Positions 1-7,970 of a DNA stretch of 64,000 nt are shown piece by piece; the first letter of the stretch is position 1; the number at the start of each line of letters is the position of its first letter. This DNA is from DASUXA01 sp036378155 (GTDB lineage Bacteria > Actinomycetota > Actinomycetes > Mycobacteriales > Micromonosporaceae), in contig DASUXA010000109.1 of the NCBI GenBank assembly GCA_036378155.1, forward strand, positions 79,438 to 143,437. Direction: 5' to 3'. Both the position numbers and the translations under genes were made by a program. The notes under the pieces were generated by a model. That model was not told the origin of the DNA. It saw nothing but the letters and a program-made list of their open reading frames with translations, and made no database searches.

Positions 1-453
1 TCGTACGAGCAGTGGCAGCGCGAATGGCGACGCACCGTGGACACCAACCTGGTCGGCGCGGCGAACGTCACCTGGTGCGCGGTACGGCACATGGGTCGCG
101 GTGGACGGATCGTCAACGTGTCGTCGCGCGGCGCGTTCCGGGGCGAGCCCGGACAGCCGGCGTACGGGGCGAGCAAGGCGGGGCTGAACGCGATGGGGCA
201 GTCCCTGGCGGTGGCGCTGGCACCGTACGGGATCGCGGTGGCGGCGGTCGCTCCGGGTTTCGTGGCGACCGACATGACCAACGAACACCTCAAGCCGCCG
301 CGCGGCGAGGAGATCCGTGCGCAGAGCCCGTTCGGGCGGGTCGCCCGACCGGAGGAGGTCGCGGCGGCGATCGTGTGGCTCGCCTCGCCCGAGGCGGAGT
401 GGGCCAGCGGCAGCGTGCTCGATCTGAACGGCGCGTCGTACCTGCGGACCTGA
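1..453 (+). CDS. SDR family oxidoreductase, 5'-truncated by window edge
   Basis: C-terminal 150 residues of a short-chain dehydrogenase/reductase, an NAD(P)-dependent oxidoreductase acting on an unknown substrate. The reading frame is open from base 1, so the Rossmann GxxxGxG motif and the true start lie outside the window. Visible family marks are the NVSS strand with the catalytic Ser region, the YGASK (YxxxK) catalytic pair, the PGFVATDM segment after the active site, and the C-terminal SG-x6-NGA motif typical of classical SDRs. It ends at TGA 451-453. The next gene on the same strand is unrelated. Family assignment is secure; the substrate cannot be read from sequence. Confidence 0.9.
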   Translation, partial: SYEQWQREWRRTVDTNLVGAANVTWCAVRHMGRGGRIVNVSSRGAFRGEPGQPAYGASKAGLNAMGQSLAVALAPYGIAVAAVAPGFVATDMTNEHLKPPRGEEIRAQSPFGRVARPEEVAAAIVWLASPEAEWASGSVLDLNGASYLRT

Positions 454-489
454 CCAGCTGCCCGCGACCGCATCTGCACATTCGCACCC

Positions 490-518
490 TTGACTGTCAG
501 CGGCGAGAAACCTACTTT
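490..518 (+). promoter_or_regulatory. Sigma-70-type promoter candidate
   Basis: TTGACT at 490-495 and TACTTT at 513-518 are separated by 17 bases. This is a good match to a housekeeping actinobacterial promoter. It lies 36 bases after the SDR stop codon and points at the small reading frame ending at 824. Transcription would start near 525. Confidence 0.5.
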
Positions 519-584
519 GTGGTAACTCCGGCCACACCCGCTGGACATCCTCGGCAGGGCACCGGCGGTACCGACTGGACGATC

Positions 585-824
585 ATGGGCTCGGACGCGG
601 ACACCGTCGTGTCGGACTCGTCGGCGACCTCGATGACCGCCAACCACAAGGTGCGGTACGCCAGCAGCGACAACATCGCGCACACCGACTACTACAACGA
701 AACCCAGACGACGCTGAACGCGAGCCTGTCGTACAGCGACTACGGCTCGGCGTTCGTGTCCACGACCAGCGGCGAGTGGTGCGTGCTGCGCGCCAGGTAC
801 GCCCTGTCCGGCAGCGCCTACTAG
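585..824 (+). CDS. Small hypothetical protein, possibly a gene remnant
   Basis: 79-residue reading frame from ATG 585 to TAG 822-824, rich in Ser, Thr, Asp, Tyr and Ala with few Arg. That composition differs from the Arg-rich shadow frames of this genome and looks like a secreted or surface protein. The same frame is open further upstream (GTG at 519), but the promoter at 490-518 would start the RNA after that codon. No signal peptide precedes the body and the Shine-Dalgarno match is poor (GGAC). A perfect terminator hairpin begins four bases after the stop. The promoter, composition and terminator argue for a transcribed unit; the missing signal peptide suggests a 5'-deleted remnant. I do not recognise the family. 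Confidence 0.4.
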   Translation: MGSDADTVVSDSSATSMTANHKVRYASSDNIAHTDYYNETQTTLNASLSYSDYGSAFVSTTSGEWCVLRARYALSGSAY

Positions 825-827
825 CGC

Positions 828-864
828 CCGTGGTGGCCGCCCGCGTCGCGGGCGGCCACCACGG
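828..864. terminator. Perfect 17-bp hairpin, bidirectional terminator
   Basis: Arms 828-844 and 848-864 pair perfectly around a 3-base loop. It sits between the end of the small frame at 824 and the convergent end of rsmE at 893. There is no T-run, as is usual in very GC-rich actinobacteria. Confidence 0.8.
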
Positions 865-892
865 CTGATCAGGCGGGCTGAGCAGGACAGTT

Positions 893-1606
893 TCACCAGC
901 GCCCGAGTCGGGCGTTGAGCACCGCCAGCGCCGCGACTCCGGCGGTCGAGGTGCGCAGCACCGTGTCGCCGAGGCGCACCGGTACCGCGCCCGCCTGCTC
1001 GAACGCCGCCACCTCCTCGGGGGCGACGCCGCCCTCCGGCCCGACCGCGAGCACCACCTCGCCGGCGGGCGGCAGCGGTACCGCCGACAGCGGCTGCTCC
1101 GCCTCCTCGTGCAGCACCAGCGTCACCCGTCCGGCGACCGCGCCGGTTGTCACGGGGGTCGCGACCGTCGGAAGCCAGGAACGCCGCGCCTGTTTCGCCG
1201 CCTCTCGGGCGGTGGCGCGCCACCGCTCCAGCGACCGTTCGCCCCGCTCGCCGCGCCACACCGCGACCGAACGGGCGGCTGCCCACGGCACGATCTCGTC
1301 GACCCCGACCTCGGTCATCGCCTGGACCGCGAGCTCGCCGCGCTCGCCCTTGGCGATGCCCTGGACCACGACCAGTCGCGGGTCGGGCGGTTCGGTGTAC
1401 CGGCGCGTCTCGACCATCACGTCGAGGCTGCCCCGGCCGACGGCTTCGACCACCGCGACGGCGGTGCCGCCGCATCCGTTGCCGAGCACCAGCCGCTCCC
1501 CCGGACGCAGCCGTTGTACCGCCTGGGCGTGGTGCCCTTCCGGCCCGTCGAGGGTGTACGACTCGCCGGCGGGCAGCTCCTCGACCAGGAACAACGGCAG
1601 GCTCAC
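893..1606 (-). CDS. rsmE: 16S rRNA (uracil(1498)-N(3))-methyltransferase
   Basis: 237-residue RsmE of the SPOUT methyltransferase superfamily. It transfers a methyl group from S-adenosylmethionine to N3 of U1498 in 16S rRNA of the small subunit. Features include an N-terminal PUA-like part (RLRPGERLVLGNG), then KGERGELAVQAMTEVG, EAAKQARR, and the C-terminal trefoil-knot motifs VGPEGG and LGDTVLRTSTAG that hold the cofactor. The length is normal for the family. It starts at GTG 1606, 18 bases after dnaJ, with little sign of its own ribosome site, so it is probably translated from the hrcA-dnaJ-rsmE message. Confidence 0.95.
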   Translation of the reverse strand: MSLPLFLVEELPAGESYTLDGPEGHHAQAVQRLRPGERLVLGNGCGGTAVAVVEAVGRGSLDVMVETRRYTEPPDPRLVVVQGIAKGERGELAVQAMTEVGVDEIVPWAAARSVAVWRGERGERSLERWRATAREAAKQARRSWLPTVATPVTTGAVAGRVTLVLHEEAEQPLSAVPLPPAGEVVLAVGPEGGVAPEEVAAFEQAGAVPVRLGDTVLRTSTAGVAALAVLNARLGRW

Positions 1607-1624
1607 GGTCGCGGCTCGGGCGGG

Positions 1625-2755
1625 TCAGGCGTGGCCGTTGAACGCGTCGCGCATCCGCGAGAAGAAGCCGCCCTGCTTGCTCAGCTCGGCGACCTCCTCG
1701 CCGCGCGCCTTGGCGAACTCGCGCAGCAGCCGCTCCTGCTCCGCGTCGAGCTTCGTGGGGGTCCGCACGTCGAGGTGGACGAACAGGTCGCCGCGCCCGG
1801 TTCCGCGCAGGTGCGGCACGCCCTTGCCGCGCACCCGCAGCGTCGAGCCCGGCTGGGTACCGGGACGCAGCTCGAGGTGCTCCTCGCCGTCGAGGGTCTT
1901 GATGGTCAACTTCGTACCCAGTGCCGCCGCGGTCATCGGTACCGTGACCCGGCAGTGCAGGTCGTCGCCCTTGCGGGAGAACACGTCGTGCGGGCGCTCG
2001 TGGATCTCCACGTACAGGTCGCCGGGCGGACCGCCGCCGGGTCCCACCTCGCCCTGCCCGGCGAGCCGGATCCGCATCTGGTCCTCGACACCGGCGGGGA
2101 TCTTCACGGTCAGCGTCTTGCGGGTGCGTACCCGCCCGTCGCCGCCGCAGGTCGGACACGGGTGCGGAATGATCGTGCCGTACCCCGCACACGTCGGGCA
2201 GGGTCGTGTCGAGACGACCTGTCCGAGGAAGGTGCGCTGCACCGACTGGACCTCGCCACGCCCGCCGCAGGTCTCGCAGGTCTGCGGGTGGGTACCGGCG
2301 GCGGTGCCGGTGCCCTCGCAGGTCTGGCAGAGCACGGCGGTGTCGACGGTGATCGGAGCCTCCACCCCGAACGCCGTCTCGGTCAGGTCCAGGGCCAGCG
2401 GCAGGATCGCGTCGGCGCCGGGCCGGGTGCGCGGTCGCGGGCCGCGCGAGGTCGTCGCGGTACCGAAGAAGGCGTCCATGATGTCCTGGAACCCGACGAA
2501 CGGACCGCCGCCGGGTCCGCCGGGACCGCCGCCGCCCGGGGCGAGCGGGTCGCCGCCCAGGTCGACGATCTGGCGCTTCTGGTCGTCGGAGAGGACCTCG
2601 TAGGCCGCGTTGATCTCCTTGAACTTCTCCTGCGCCGCGGGATCCGGGTTGATGTCAGGGTGGTACTGACGCGCCAGCTTGCGGTACGCCCGCTTGATGT
2701 CGTCAGCCGTCGCGTCCCGGGGCACCCCGAGAATCCCGTAGTAGTCCTTCGCCAC
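1625..2755 (-). CDS. dnaJ: Chaperone protein DnaJ
   Basis: 376-residue type I Hsp40 co-chaperone that stimulates DnaK ATPase and delivers unfolded clients. The J domain has HPD at residues 32-34. A Gly/Pro-rich stretch follows, then four CxxCxGxG zinc repeats (CQTCEGTG, CETCGGRG, CPTCAGYG, CPTCGGDG) and the C-terminal substrate-binding domains. I place the start at GTG 2755, giving VAKDYYGILGV, which aligns with the usual family start and has GAGGA upstream. The alternative ATG at 2773 has AGGAC directly against it, too close to work. It lies 31 bases after hrcA and is therefore under CIRCE/HrcA control. This is the hrcA-linked actinobacterial paralogue, without grpE or dnaK beside it. Confidence 0.95.
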   Translation of the reverse strand: MAKDYYGILGVPRDATADDIKRAYRKLARQYHPDINPDPAAQEKFKEINAAYEVLSDDQKRQIVDLGGDPLAPGGGGPGGPGGGPFVGFQDIMDAFFGTATTSRGPRPRTRPGADAILPLALDLTETAFGVEAPITVDTAVLCQTCEGTGTAAGTHPQTCETCGGRGEVQSVQRTFLGQVVSTRPCPTCAGYGTIIPHPCPTCGGDGRVRTRKTLTVKIPAGVEDQMRIRLAGQGEVGPGGGPPGDLYVEIHERPHDVFSRKGDDLHCRVTVPMTAAALGTKLTIKTLDGEEHLELRPGTQPGSTLRVRGKGVPHLRGTGRGDLFVHLDVRTPTKLDAEQERLLREFAKARGEEVAELSKQGGFFSRMRDAFNGHA

Positions 2756-2786
2756 TGCGTTTCGTGTCCTCATGTCCTAGGCGAGG

Positions 2787-3815
2787 TCAGTTCTGCGCCA
2801 GCAGATCACCGACGTAGCGTGCCACGGCACGCACCGTGGCGATGGTGCCGGGGTAGTCCATCCTGGTCGGGCCGACCACACCCAGGCCGCCGACGACCGT
2901 CGTACCCGGTCCGTACCCGGTGCTGACGACCGACGTGCCGCGCAGGTGTTCGATCTCATTCTCGTCGCCGATGCGTACCCGCGGGGTGCTCGCGTCCACG
3001 TCCGCCGACCCGATCAGCTTCAGCAGGATGACCTCCTCCTCGAGCGCCTCCAGCACGGGGCGGATCGAGCCCTGGAAGTCGAGCAGCCCGCCGCGCGTCA
3101 GGTTCGCCGTACCGGCGAGCGCGATCCGCTCCTCCGGGCGGTCGACGAGCGTCTCCAGCAGTACCGCGGACAGCGACGACATCGCCGGTCGCAGTTCCGG
3201 ACCGGTCTCGTCGACGAGGTCCTGTACCAGCGGCGGCGTGTCCACCAGTCGCACCCCGACCAGCTTCTCGTTGACCGCGGTCCGCAGCCGGGACACGTCG
3301 GCGTCGGGCAGCGGCGCCGGCAACTCGACCAGGCGCTGCTCGACCCGACCGGTATCGGCGATCATGACCAGCATCAGCCGGGTGGTCGAGATCGGCACGA
3401 GTTCCAAATGCCGGACCGCCGAACGGGACAGGCTCGGGTACTGCACGACCGCGACCTGACGGGTGAGCTGCGCCAGCAACCGGACGGTGCGGTGTACCAC
3501 GTCGTCCAGGTCGACCGCGCCGATCAGGAAGCGCTCGATCGCCCGGCGCTCGGCGGGCGACAGCGGCTTGATCCGCGACAGCTTGTCGACGAAAAGGCGG
3601 TACCCCCGGTCGGTGGGCACCCGGCCGGCGCTGGTGTGCGGCTGCCGGATGTACCCCTCCTCCTCGAGGACGGCCATGTCGTTGCGCACGGTTGCCGGCG
3701 AGACCTTGAGGTTGTGCCGTTCGACCAGCGCCTTGCTGCCGACCGGCTCCTGCGTGGCAACGTAGTCCTCGACGATGGCGCGGAGCACTTCCAGCTTGCG
3801 ATCATCGAGCGCCAT
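2787..3815 (-). CDS. hrcA: Heat-inducible transcriptional repressor HrcA
   Basis: 342-residue repressor of class I heat-shock genes. It binds the CIRCE operator and is released on heat stress. The N-terminal winged helix (LEVLRAIVEDYVATQEPVGS, then VSPATVRNDMAVLE and HTSAGRVPTDRGYR) is followed by the GAF-like dimerisation domain. The start is ATG 3815: GGGGAGG lies five bases upstream, whereas the in-frame GTG 3821 overlaps that ribosome site. A CIRCE element lies 27 bp upstream, so the operon represses itself. The order hrcA-dnaJ-rsmE is conserved in actinobacteria. Confidence 0.96.
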   Translation of the reverse strand: MALDDRKLEVLRAIVEDYVATQEPVGSKALVERHNLKVSPATVRNDMAVLEEEGYIRQPHTSAGRVPTDRGYRLFVDKLSRIKPLSPAERRAIERFLIGAVDLDDVVHRTVRLLAQLTRQVAVVQYPSLSRSAVRHLELVPISTTRLMLVMIADTGRVEQRLVELPAPLPDADVSRLRTAVNEKLVGVRLVDTPPLVQDLVDETGPELRPAMSSLSAVLLETLVDRPEERIALAGTANLTRGGLLDFQGSIRPVLEALEEEVILLKLIGSADVDASTPRVRIGDENEIEHLRGTSVVSTGYGPGTTVVGGLGVVGPTRMDYPGTIATVRAVARYVGDLLAQN

Positions 3816-3842
3816 GCCCACCTCCCCTCGTCGCCGCGGTCG

Positions 3843-3869
3843 CTAGCACTCCTCGCGAGCGAGTGCCAG
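3843..3869. promoter_or_regulatory. CIRCE operator (HrcA binding site)
   Basis: CTAGCACTC at 3843-3851, a 9-base spacer, then GAGTGCCAG at 3861-3869. This matches the CIRCE consensus TTAGCACTC-N9-GAGTGCTAA at nearly all positions with exactly the right spacing. It sits 27 bp upstream of the hrcA start. Confidence 0.95.
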
Positions 3870-3915
3870 TTTACGTCGGCGGGGCGCTCATCGCGATGGT
3901 CGAAGTCGTCACGAT

Positions 3916-4000
3916 CGCGCGCGTCGGGACGGGTCGGGACGGCGTGCGTGGGGGCGGCGCGGCTCGCGGCGGCGCGCGCGTCGGGACGGCGCGGCTCGCG
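3916..4000. repeat. Imperfect GC-rich duplication upstream of the DUF4870 gene
   Basis: The word GCGCGTCGGGACGG occurs near 3918 and again near 3975, and GGCGCGGCTCGCG occurs near 3956 and 3988. No protein fits. This is noncoding spacer between the divergent hrcA and DUF4870 genes, and it looks like a local slippage or duplication product. Confidence 0.5.
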
Positions 4001-4092
4001 ACCCGGTCGCGCCGCCGACCCCGCTGGGGGCGGCAACCGACGCGGCCCGCTGCCGGCGAGCCGGTTCCTCGGACGGACTTGCCGTCAGCCTC

Positions 4093-4105
4093 TACCGTGG
4101 CGCGC
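4093..4105 (+). promoter_or_regulatory. Leaderless -10 element of the DUF4870 gene
   Basis: TACCGT at 4093-4098 is followed by seven bases and then ATG 4106. There is no Shine-Dalgarno sequence. This is the TANNNT-N7-ATG arrangement of leaderless actinobacterial transcripts. Confidence 0.55.
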
Positions 4106-4729
4106 ATGACAGAACCACCACGCCCTCCGTGGGAGGACAACTCCGGCGACACCCCGTCGGATCCCGGCGCGGTCCCCGGTCCGCCGCCGGGCGACACCGC
4201 CGGGCAGTCGTACCCGCCGCCGGGCGACACCGGTGCGCAGCCGTCGCCCGGTACCGGCTCGTACCCGCCGCCCGGCGACACCGGCGGCTACTACCCGCCA
4301 CCGGGTCAGCAGTACGAATGGCAGCCGCCGGGCGCCCCGGGATCGGCGCCCCCGCCCGGGTACCCCAGCGGGGAGGACCGGACCTGGGCGTTGGCGGCGC
4401 ACTTCGGCGGCGGGCTGCTGGGCTTCTTCAGCGGCGGTACGTTGGGCTGGATCGTTCCGCTGATCGCGATGGTCGCGCGCGGCAACCAGTCGCCGACCGT
4501 CCGGCAGCACGCGGTCGGCGCGCTCAACTTCCAGATTCTCTGGGCGATCATCGCGGCAGCGGGGTACATCCTCGGCACCTGCCTCGCGGTCACGATCGTC
4601 GGTCTGATCTTCTTCCTCGCCCCGGTCGTGGCGATCTTCGTCGAACTGATCTTCGGGCTGATCGCCGGGGTCAAGGCGACCGAGGGGCAGTGGTACCGCT
4701 ACCCGGCGTCCGTCTCGTTCGTGAAGTAG
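4106..4729 (+). CDS. DUF4870 domain-containing membrane protein
   Basis: 207 residues. The first 85 or so are Pro/Gly-rich and repetitive, with YPPPGDTG occurring in several imperfect copies. The C-terminal part from WALAAHFGGG holds several hydrophobic helices with the DUF4870 pattern: GWIVPLIAMVARGNQSP, then a QHAVGALNFQ segment, then two long helices. Such proteins are integral membrane proteins with a disordered cytoplasmic tail; their function is unknown. The start is ATG 4106, supported by the leaderless -10 element and by loss of plausible coding character upstream. It is divergent from hrcA and convergent with hemW. Confidence 0.85.
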   Translation: MTEPPRPPWEDNSGDTPSDPGAVPGPPPGDTAGQSYPPPGDTGAQPSPGTGSYPPPGDTGGYYPPPGQQYEWQPPGAPGSAPPPGYPSGEDRTWALAAHFGGGLLGFFSGGTLGWIVPLIAMVARGNQSPTVRQHAVGALNFQILWAIIAAAGYILGTCLAVTIVGLIFFLAPVVAIFVELIFGLIAGVKATEGQWYRYPASVSFVK

Positions 4730-4774
4730 GCGAGCCTCTTCGTTCGCGCGCGAACGCGTGCTTCTCGTCGGCCC

Positions 4775-4812
4775 CACACCGGTGGTGATGTACATACATC
4801 ACCACCGGTGTG
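4775..4812. terminator. Perfect 18-bp inverted repeat between convergent genes
   Basis: Arms 4775-4792 and 4795-4812 are perfect complements with only two bases between them, and contain GGTGGTG and CACCACC. It lies between the ends of the DUF4870 gene and hemW, so a bidirectional terminator is the simplest reading. The near absence of a loop also fits a dimeric protein site. Confidence 0.6.
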
Positions 4813-4908
4813 CGCACATCGGCGATGCCCCGGCGGCGCGGACCGTACCCGGCGGTGCCGGGCTATTTATCCGATTCCTCCTCACGGCGACGTCCGCGAC
4901 CGCCTCCG

Positions 4909-6132
4909 TCAGTCGAGCAGATCCCGCACCACCGCGTCGGCGAGCAGGCGACCGCGCAAGGTCAGTACCGCCCGCCCGGCGGCGAGCTCCGCCGAAGCCA
5001 GCAGCCCGGCGTCGGCGGCACGCTCGGCGGCGGCCCGAGCGGCACGACCGAGCAGATCCACGGGCAGCCCGGTGGACAGCCGAAGGCGCAGCAGCACCTC
5101 CTCGGTGTGCCGCTCCGCGTCGGTGAGCACCTCACGCGCCTGCCCGGGCGACTCACCGGCGGCAAGGCGGCGGGTGTAGTTCGCCGGGTGTTTGACGTTC
5201 CACCAGCGGACCCCGCCGACGTGGCTGTGCGCGCCCGGGCCGAGCCCCCACCAGTCGCCGCCGGTCCAGTACAGCAGGTTGTGCCGGCAGCGCGCCTCGG
5301 GTCCGGAGGACCAGTTCGAGACCTCGTACCACGCGAAGCCCGCCTCGCTGAGCGCCGCCTCGGCGGCGAGGTACCGGTCCGCCGCGACGTCGTCGCTGGG
5401 TTGCGGTACCTCGCCCCGCCGCACCCGCGCCGCCAGCCGGGTGCCGTCCTCGACGATCAGCGCGTACGCGCTGACGTGGTCCACCCCCGCGGCCAGCACC
5501 GCGGCGAGCGAGGCGGCGAAGTCCTCCTCGGTCTCCCCCGGCGTGCCGTAGATCAGGTCGAGGTTGACGTGCTCGAACCCGGCGTCGCCGGCTTCGGTCG
5601 CGGCCTGTGCCGCGCGACCCGGCGTGTGCCGGCGGTCGAGCAGCGCCAGCACGTGCGGGGAGACCGACTGCATGCCGAGCGAGATCCGGGTGTACCCGTG
5701 CCCGCGCAGCGCCTTCAACGAGCGCCGGTCGACCGACTCCGGGTTCGCCTCGAGCGTCACCTCGGCGTCCGGCGCCAGACCGAACGTCTCGTCGATCGCG
5801 GCGAGCAGCCGACCGAGGTCGTCCGGACTGAGCAGGGTGGGGGTACCGCCGCCCACGAACACCGTGTCGACCCGGCGCGGCGGGCGGTCCGCCAGTACCC
5901 GACGGGCGAGGGCGAGCTCGGCGAGCACCGTGTCGACGTACGTGTCGCGGGACACACCGGGACCCAGTTCGGCGGCGGTGTACGTGTTGAAGTCGCAGTA
6001 CCCGCAGCGTGAGGCGCAGAACGGCACGTGGGCGTACACGCCGAAACCGTGCCTGCCCACGCGCGCGAGGGCGCTGGGGGGCAACGCGCCGGAACGGGGT
6101 ACGGGCTCGCCGTCGGGGAGAACACCTGGCAC
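4909..6132 (-). CDS. hemW: Radical SAM family heme chaperone HemW
   Basis: 407-residue HemW, a radical SAM protein that binds heme and delivers it to respiratory enzymes. It is often misnamed oxygen-independent coproporphyrinogen oxidase. The cluster motif CASRCGYCDF gives CxxxCxxC. Also present are FVGGGTPTLL, LEANPES, RISLGMQS, NLDLIYGTPGE and the C-terminal HemN-like domain. I use GTG 6132 (VPGVLPDGEPVP), the conserved family beginning; GTG 6123 is also possible and better spaced from GAGGG. Upstream Arg-rich codons in the same frame are not credible. It is divergent from echA with only 18 bp between starts. Confidence 0.93.
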   Translation of the reverse strand: MPGVLPDGEPVPRSGALPPSALARVGRHGFGVYAHVPFCASRCGYCDFNTYTAAELGPGVSRDTYVDTVLAELALARRVLADRPPRRVDTVFVGGGTPTLLSPDDLGRLLAAIDETFGLAPDAEVTLEANPESVDRRSLKALRGHGYTRISLGMQSVSPHVLALLDRRHTPGRAAQAATEAGDAGFEHVNLDLIYGTPGETEEDFAASLAAVLAAGVDHVSAYALIVEDGTRLAARVRRGEVPQPSDDVAADRYLAAEAALSEAGFAWYEVSNWSSGPEARCRHNLLYWTGGDWWGLGPGAHSHVGGVRWWNVKHPANYTRRLAAGESPGQAREVLTDAERHTEEVLLRLRLSTGLPVDLLGRAARAAAERAADAGLLASAELAAGRAVLTLRGRLLADAVVRDLLD

Positions 6133-6150
6133 GCCCTCTAGTCTGCCCGC

Positions 6151-6936
6151 ATGACGGACGCACCCGATCAGCTCGTACGCGTGGCGACCAGTCGCGGTGT
6201 CGCCACCCTCACCCTGGACAGCCCGCACAACCGCAACGCGCTGTCCTCGTCGTTGATCGCGCAACTGCTCGCCGGTATCGAGGCGGCGGTGGACGACCCG
6301 GCGGTACGCGTCATCGTGCTGTCGCACACCGGCCCGGTGTTCTGCTCCGGCGCCGACCTGAAGGAGACGGCGGCGGCGTTCAGCTCGGGGCAGGTACCGG
6401 CGGGACGGCTGGGCGAGGTCCTCGCGGCGGTCCGCGAATCGCCCAAGCCCGTACTGGCGCGGGTCGCCGGCCCGGCCCGAGCCGGCGGGCTCGGTCTGAT
6501 CGCCGCCGCGGACCTGGCGGTCTGCGCCGAGCAGGCGACGTTCGCGTTCTCCGAGGTACGGATCGGCGTCATCCCGGCGGTCATCTCGGCGGTCGTGCTG
6601 CCTCGGCTGACCTCGCGCGCCGCGAACGAGCTGTACCTGACCGGCGAGGTGTTCGACGGTCGGCGGGCCGCCGAGATCGGGCTGGTCACCTGCGCGGTAC
6701 CGGCAGCCGACCTGGACGCCACGGTCGAGCGGTACACGTCGTGTCTGGTCCGTGGCGCGCCCGGGGCGCTCGCCGGCGCGAAGGACCTGCTCCGGCGTAC
6801 CCCCGCCGCCAGCCTGGCGGACGATCTCGCCGCGCTCACCGAGTTGTCGGTCCGGTACTTCCGCTCGCCGGAGGGAATCGAGGGCATCACGGCGTTCCGG
6901 GAGAAGCGCGATCCGATGTGGCTACCGGGCGCGTGA
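6151..6936 (+). CDS. Enoyl-CoA hydratase/isomerase family protein
   Basis: 261-residue crotonase-fold protein acting on an acyl-CoA thioester. Visible marks are LSHTGPVFCSGADLKE (oxyanion-hole and CoA-binding region), AGPARAGGLGLIAAADL (second oxyanion-hole loop) and ATFAFSEVRIGVIPAV. The first catalytic Glu of classical enoyl-CoA hydratase is not in its usual place (GGLGL instead of GGCEL), while the second region keeps FSEV. The exact reaction is therefore uncertain. TAGTCT at 6139-6144 lies six bases before ATG and no ribosome site is seen, so the mRNA is probably leaderless. The last codons are followed by a near-copy of themselves at 6939-6959. Confidence 0.9.
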   Translation: MTDAPDQLVRVATSRGVATLTLDSPHNRNALSSSLIAQLLAGIEAAVDDPAVRVIVLSHTGPVFCSGADLKETAAAFSSGQVPAGRLGEVLAAVRESPKPVLARVAGPARAGGLGLIAAADLAVCAEQATFAFSEVRIGVIPAVISAVVLPRLTSRAANELYLTGEVFDGRRAAEIGLVTCAVPAADLDATVERYTSCLVRGAPGALAGAKDLLRRTPAASLADDLAALTELSVRYFRSPEGIEGITAFREKRDPMWLPGA

Positions 6937-7058
6937 CGATGCGGCTGCCCGGCGCGTGAGCTCGGGTCGTCCGTTCGTCCCGAACCGGGAAACCGTACCG
7001 GCGTACTGGACACGGCGACGTAGGCTGTGCGCACACCTGGACCGCGTGAGAGGTGACG

Positions 7059-7913
7059 GTGCGTAGACGTGTGGTCTTGTCGGTGATCACAGCGCTCGCC
7101 GTGCTCGCGGCCGTGGGGGTCTATGTCGGACTGCACGTGCTTCGCAACGGCGTGCCGCTGAAGATGACCAGCGCCTGTACTGTGCGTGCCGACAAGCAGG
7201 TGACGCTGGGACCGGACCAGATGGCGAACGCCGCCACGATCGCCGCCATCGGTATCCGTCGCGGGCTGCCGGAACGGGCGGTGGTCGTGGCGCTCGCCGC
7301 CGGACTGCAGGAATCGAAGTTGAAGAACCTCGACGGTGGCGACCGCGACTCGATCGGGCTGTTCCAGCAGCGCCCGAGTCAGGGCTGGGGCACCGCGGCG
7401 CAGATCGCCGATCCTCGCTACGCGACGAACGAGTTCTACAACGGACTGCTCAAGGTGCCGGGCTGGCAGCAGATGCGGGTGACCGACGCGGCGCAGGCGG
7501 TGCAACGCAGCGCCCATCCCGAGGCGTACCAGAAGTGGGTGGACCAGGCGGAAGCGCTGGCGACGGCGTTTCTCGGACAGGCCGGCGCGGCGGTGACCTG
7601 TACCTTGGTCGGGCAGCCGCCGGTGCACGGCGCCGCGGCGGCGACGTCGCTGTTCGCGGACATGCGGGCGGACTGGGGCGACGTTCAAACAGTGGCGGCT
7701 CAGGGCCTGCTGGGTGTGGCGCTGTCGGTGGGCGAGGACCGGGTCGGCTGGCAGTACGCGCACTGGCTGGTGGCGCACGCCCAGGAACAGGGCATCAAGC
7801 GGGTCCGGTTCGGCGACCGGGAATGGACCGCGCGCGGCGGCGCGTGGACGCGGGTCACCCCGAGCGACCCGAGAGCTGCGGGCGAACGCGTCGTCGCCGA
7901 GGTGTACAGCTGA
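7059..7913 (+). CDS. Membrane-anchored lysozyme-like protein
   Basis: 284-residue protein with an N-terminal membrane anchor (about residues 6-28) and an extracytoplasmic body. The segment AAGLQESKLKNLDGGDRDSIG and then LFQQRPSQGWGT resembles the catalytic core of lysozyme-like transglycosylases, with Glu in LQESKL as the likely acid. Relatives in actinobacteria are often misannotated as heavy metal transporters. GTG 7059 is preferred because GAGAGG sits five bases upstream; GTG 7053 overlaps that site. It ends at TGA 7911-7913, followed by a strong hairpin. A role in wall turnover is inference. Confidence 0.75.
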   Translation: MRRRVVLSVITALAVLAAVGVYVGLHVLRNGVPLKMTSACTVRADKQVTLGPDQMANAATIAAIGIRRGLPERAVVVALAAGLQESKLKNLDGGDRDSIGLFQQRPSQGWGTAAQIADPRYATNEFYNGLLKVPGWQQMRVTDAAQAVQRSAHPEAYQKWVDQAEALATAFLGQAGAAVTCTLVGQPPVHGAAAATSLFADMRADWGDVQTVAAQGLLGVALSVGEDRVGWQYAHWLVAHAQEQGIKRVRFGDREWTARGGAWTRVTPSDPRAAGERVVAEVYS

Positions 7914-7922
7914 GCCGACACG

Positions 7923-7962
7923 CGCGTGGGGCGGGCCGGCTGTCACCGACCCGCCCCACGCG
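7923..7962. terminator. 13-bp hairpin between convergent genes
   Basis: Arms 7923-7935 and 7950-7962 pair perfectly around a 14-base loop, between the ends of the lysozyme-like gene (7913) and the GlsB-type gene (7971). It can serve both strands. Confidence 0.8.
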
Positions 7963-7970
7963 GTGAGACG

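Noticed and set aside
4909..6327. 472-codon version of hemW starting at 6327
   Set aside because: The additional 65 codons overlap echA, are Arg-rich and precede the conserved start; the divergent echA promoter lies inside them.
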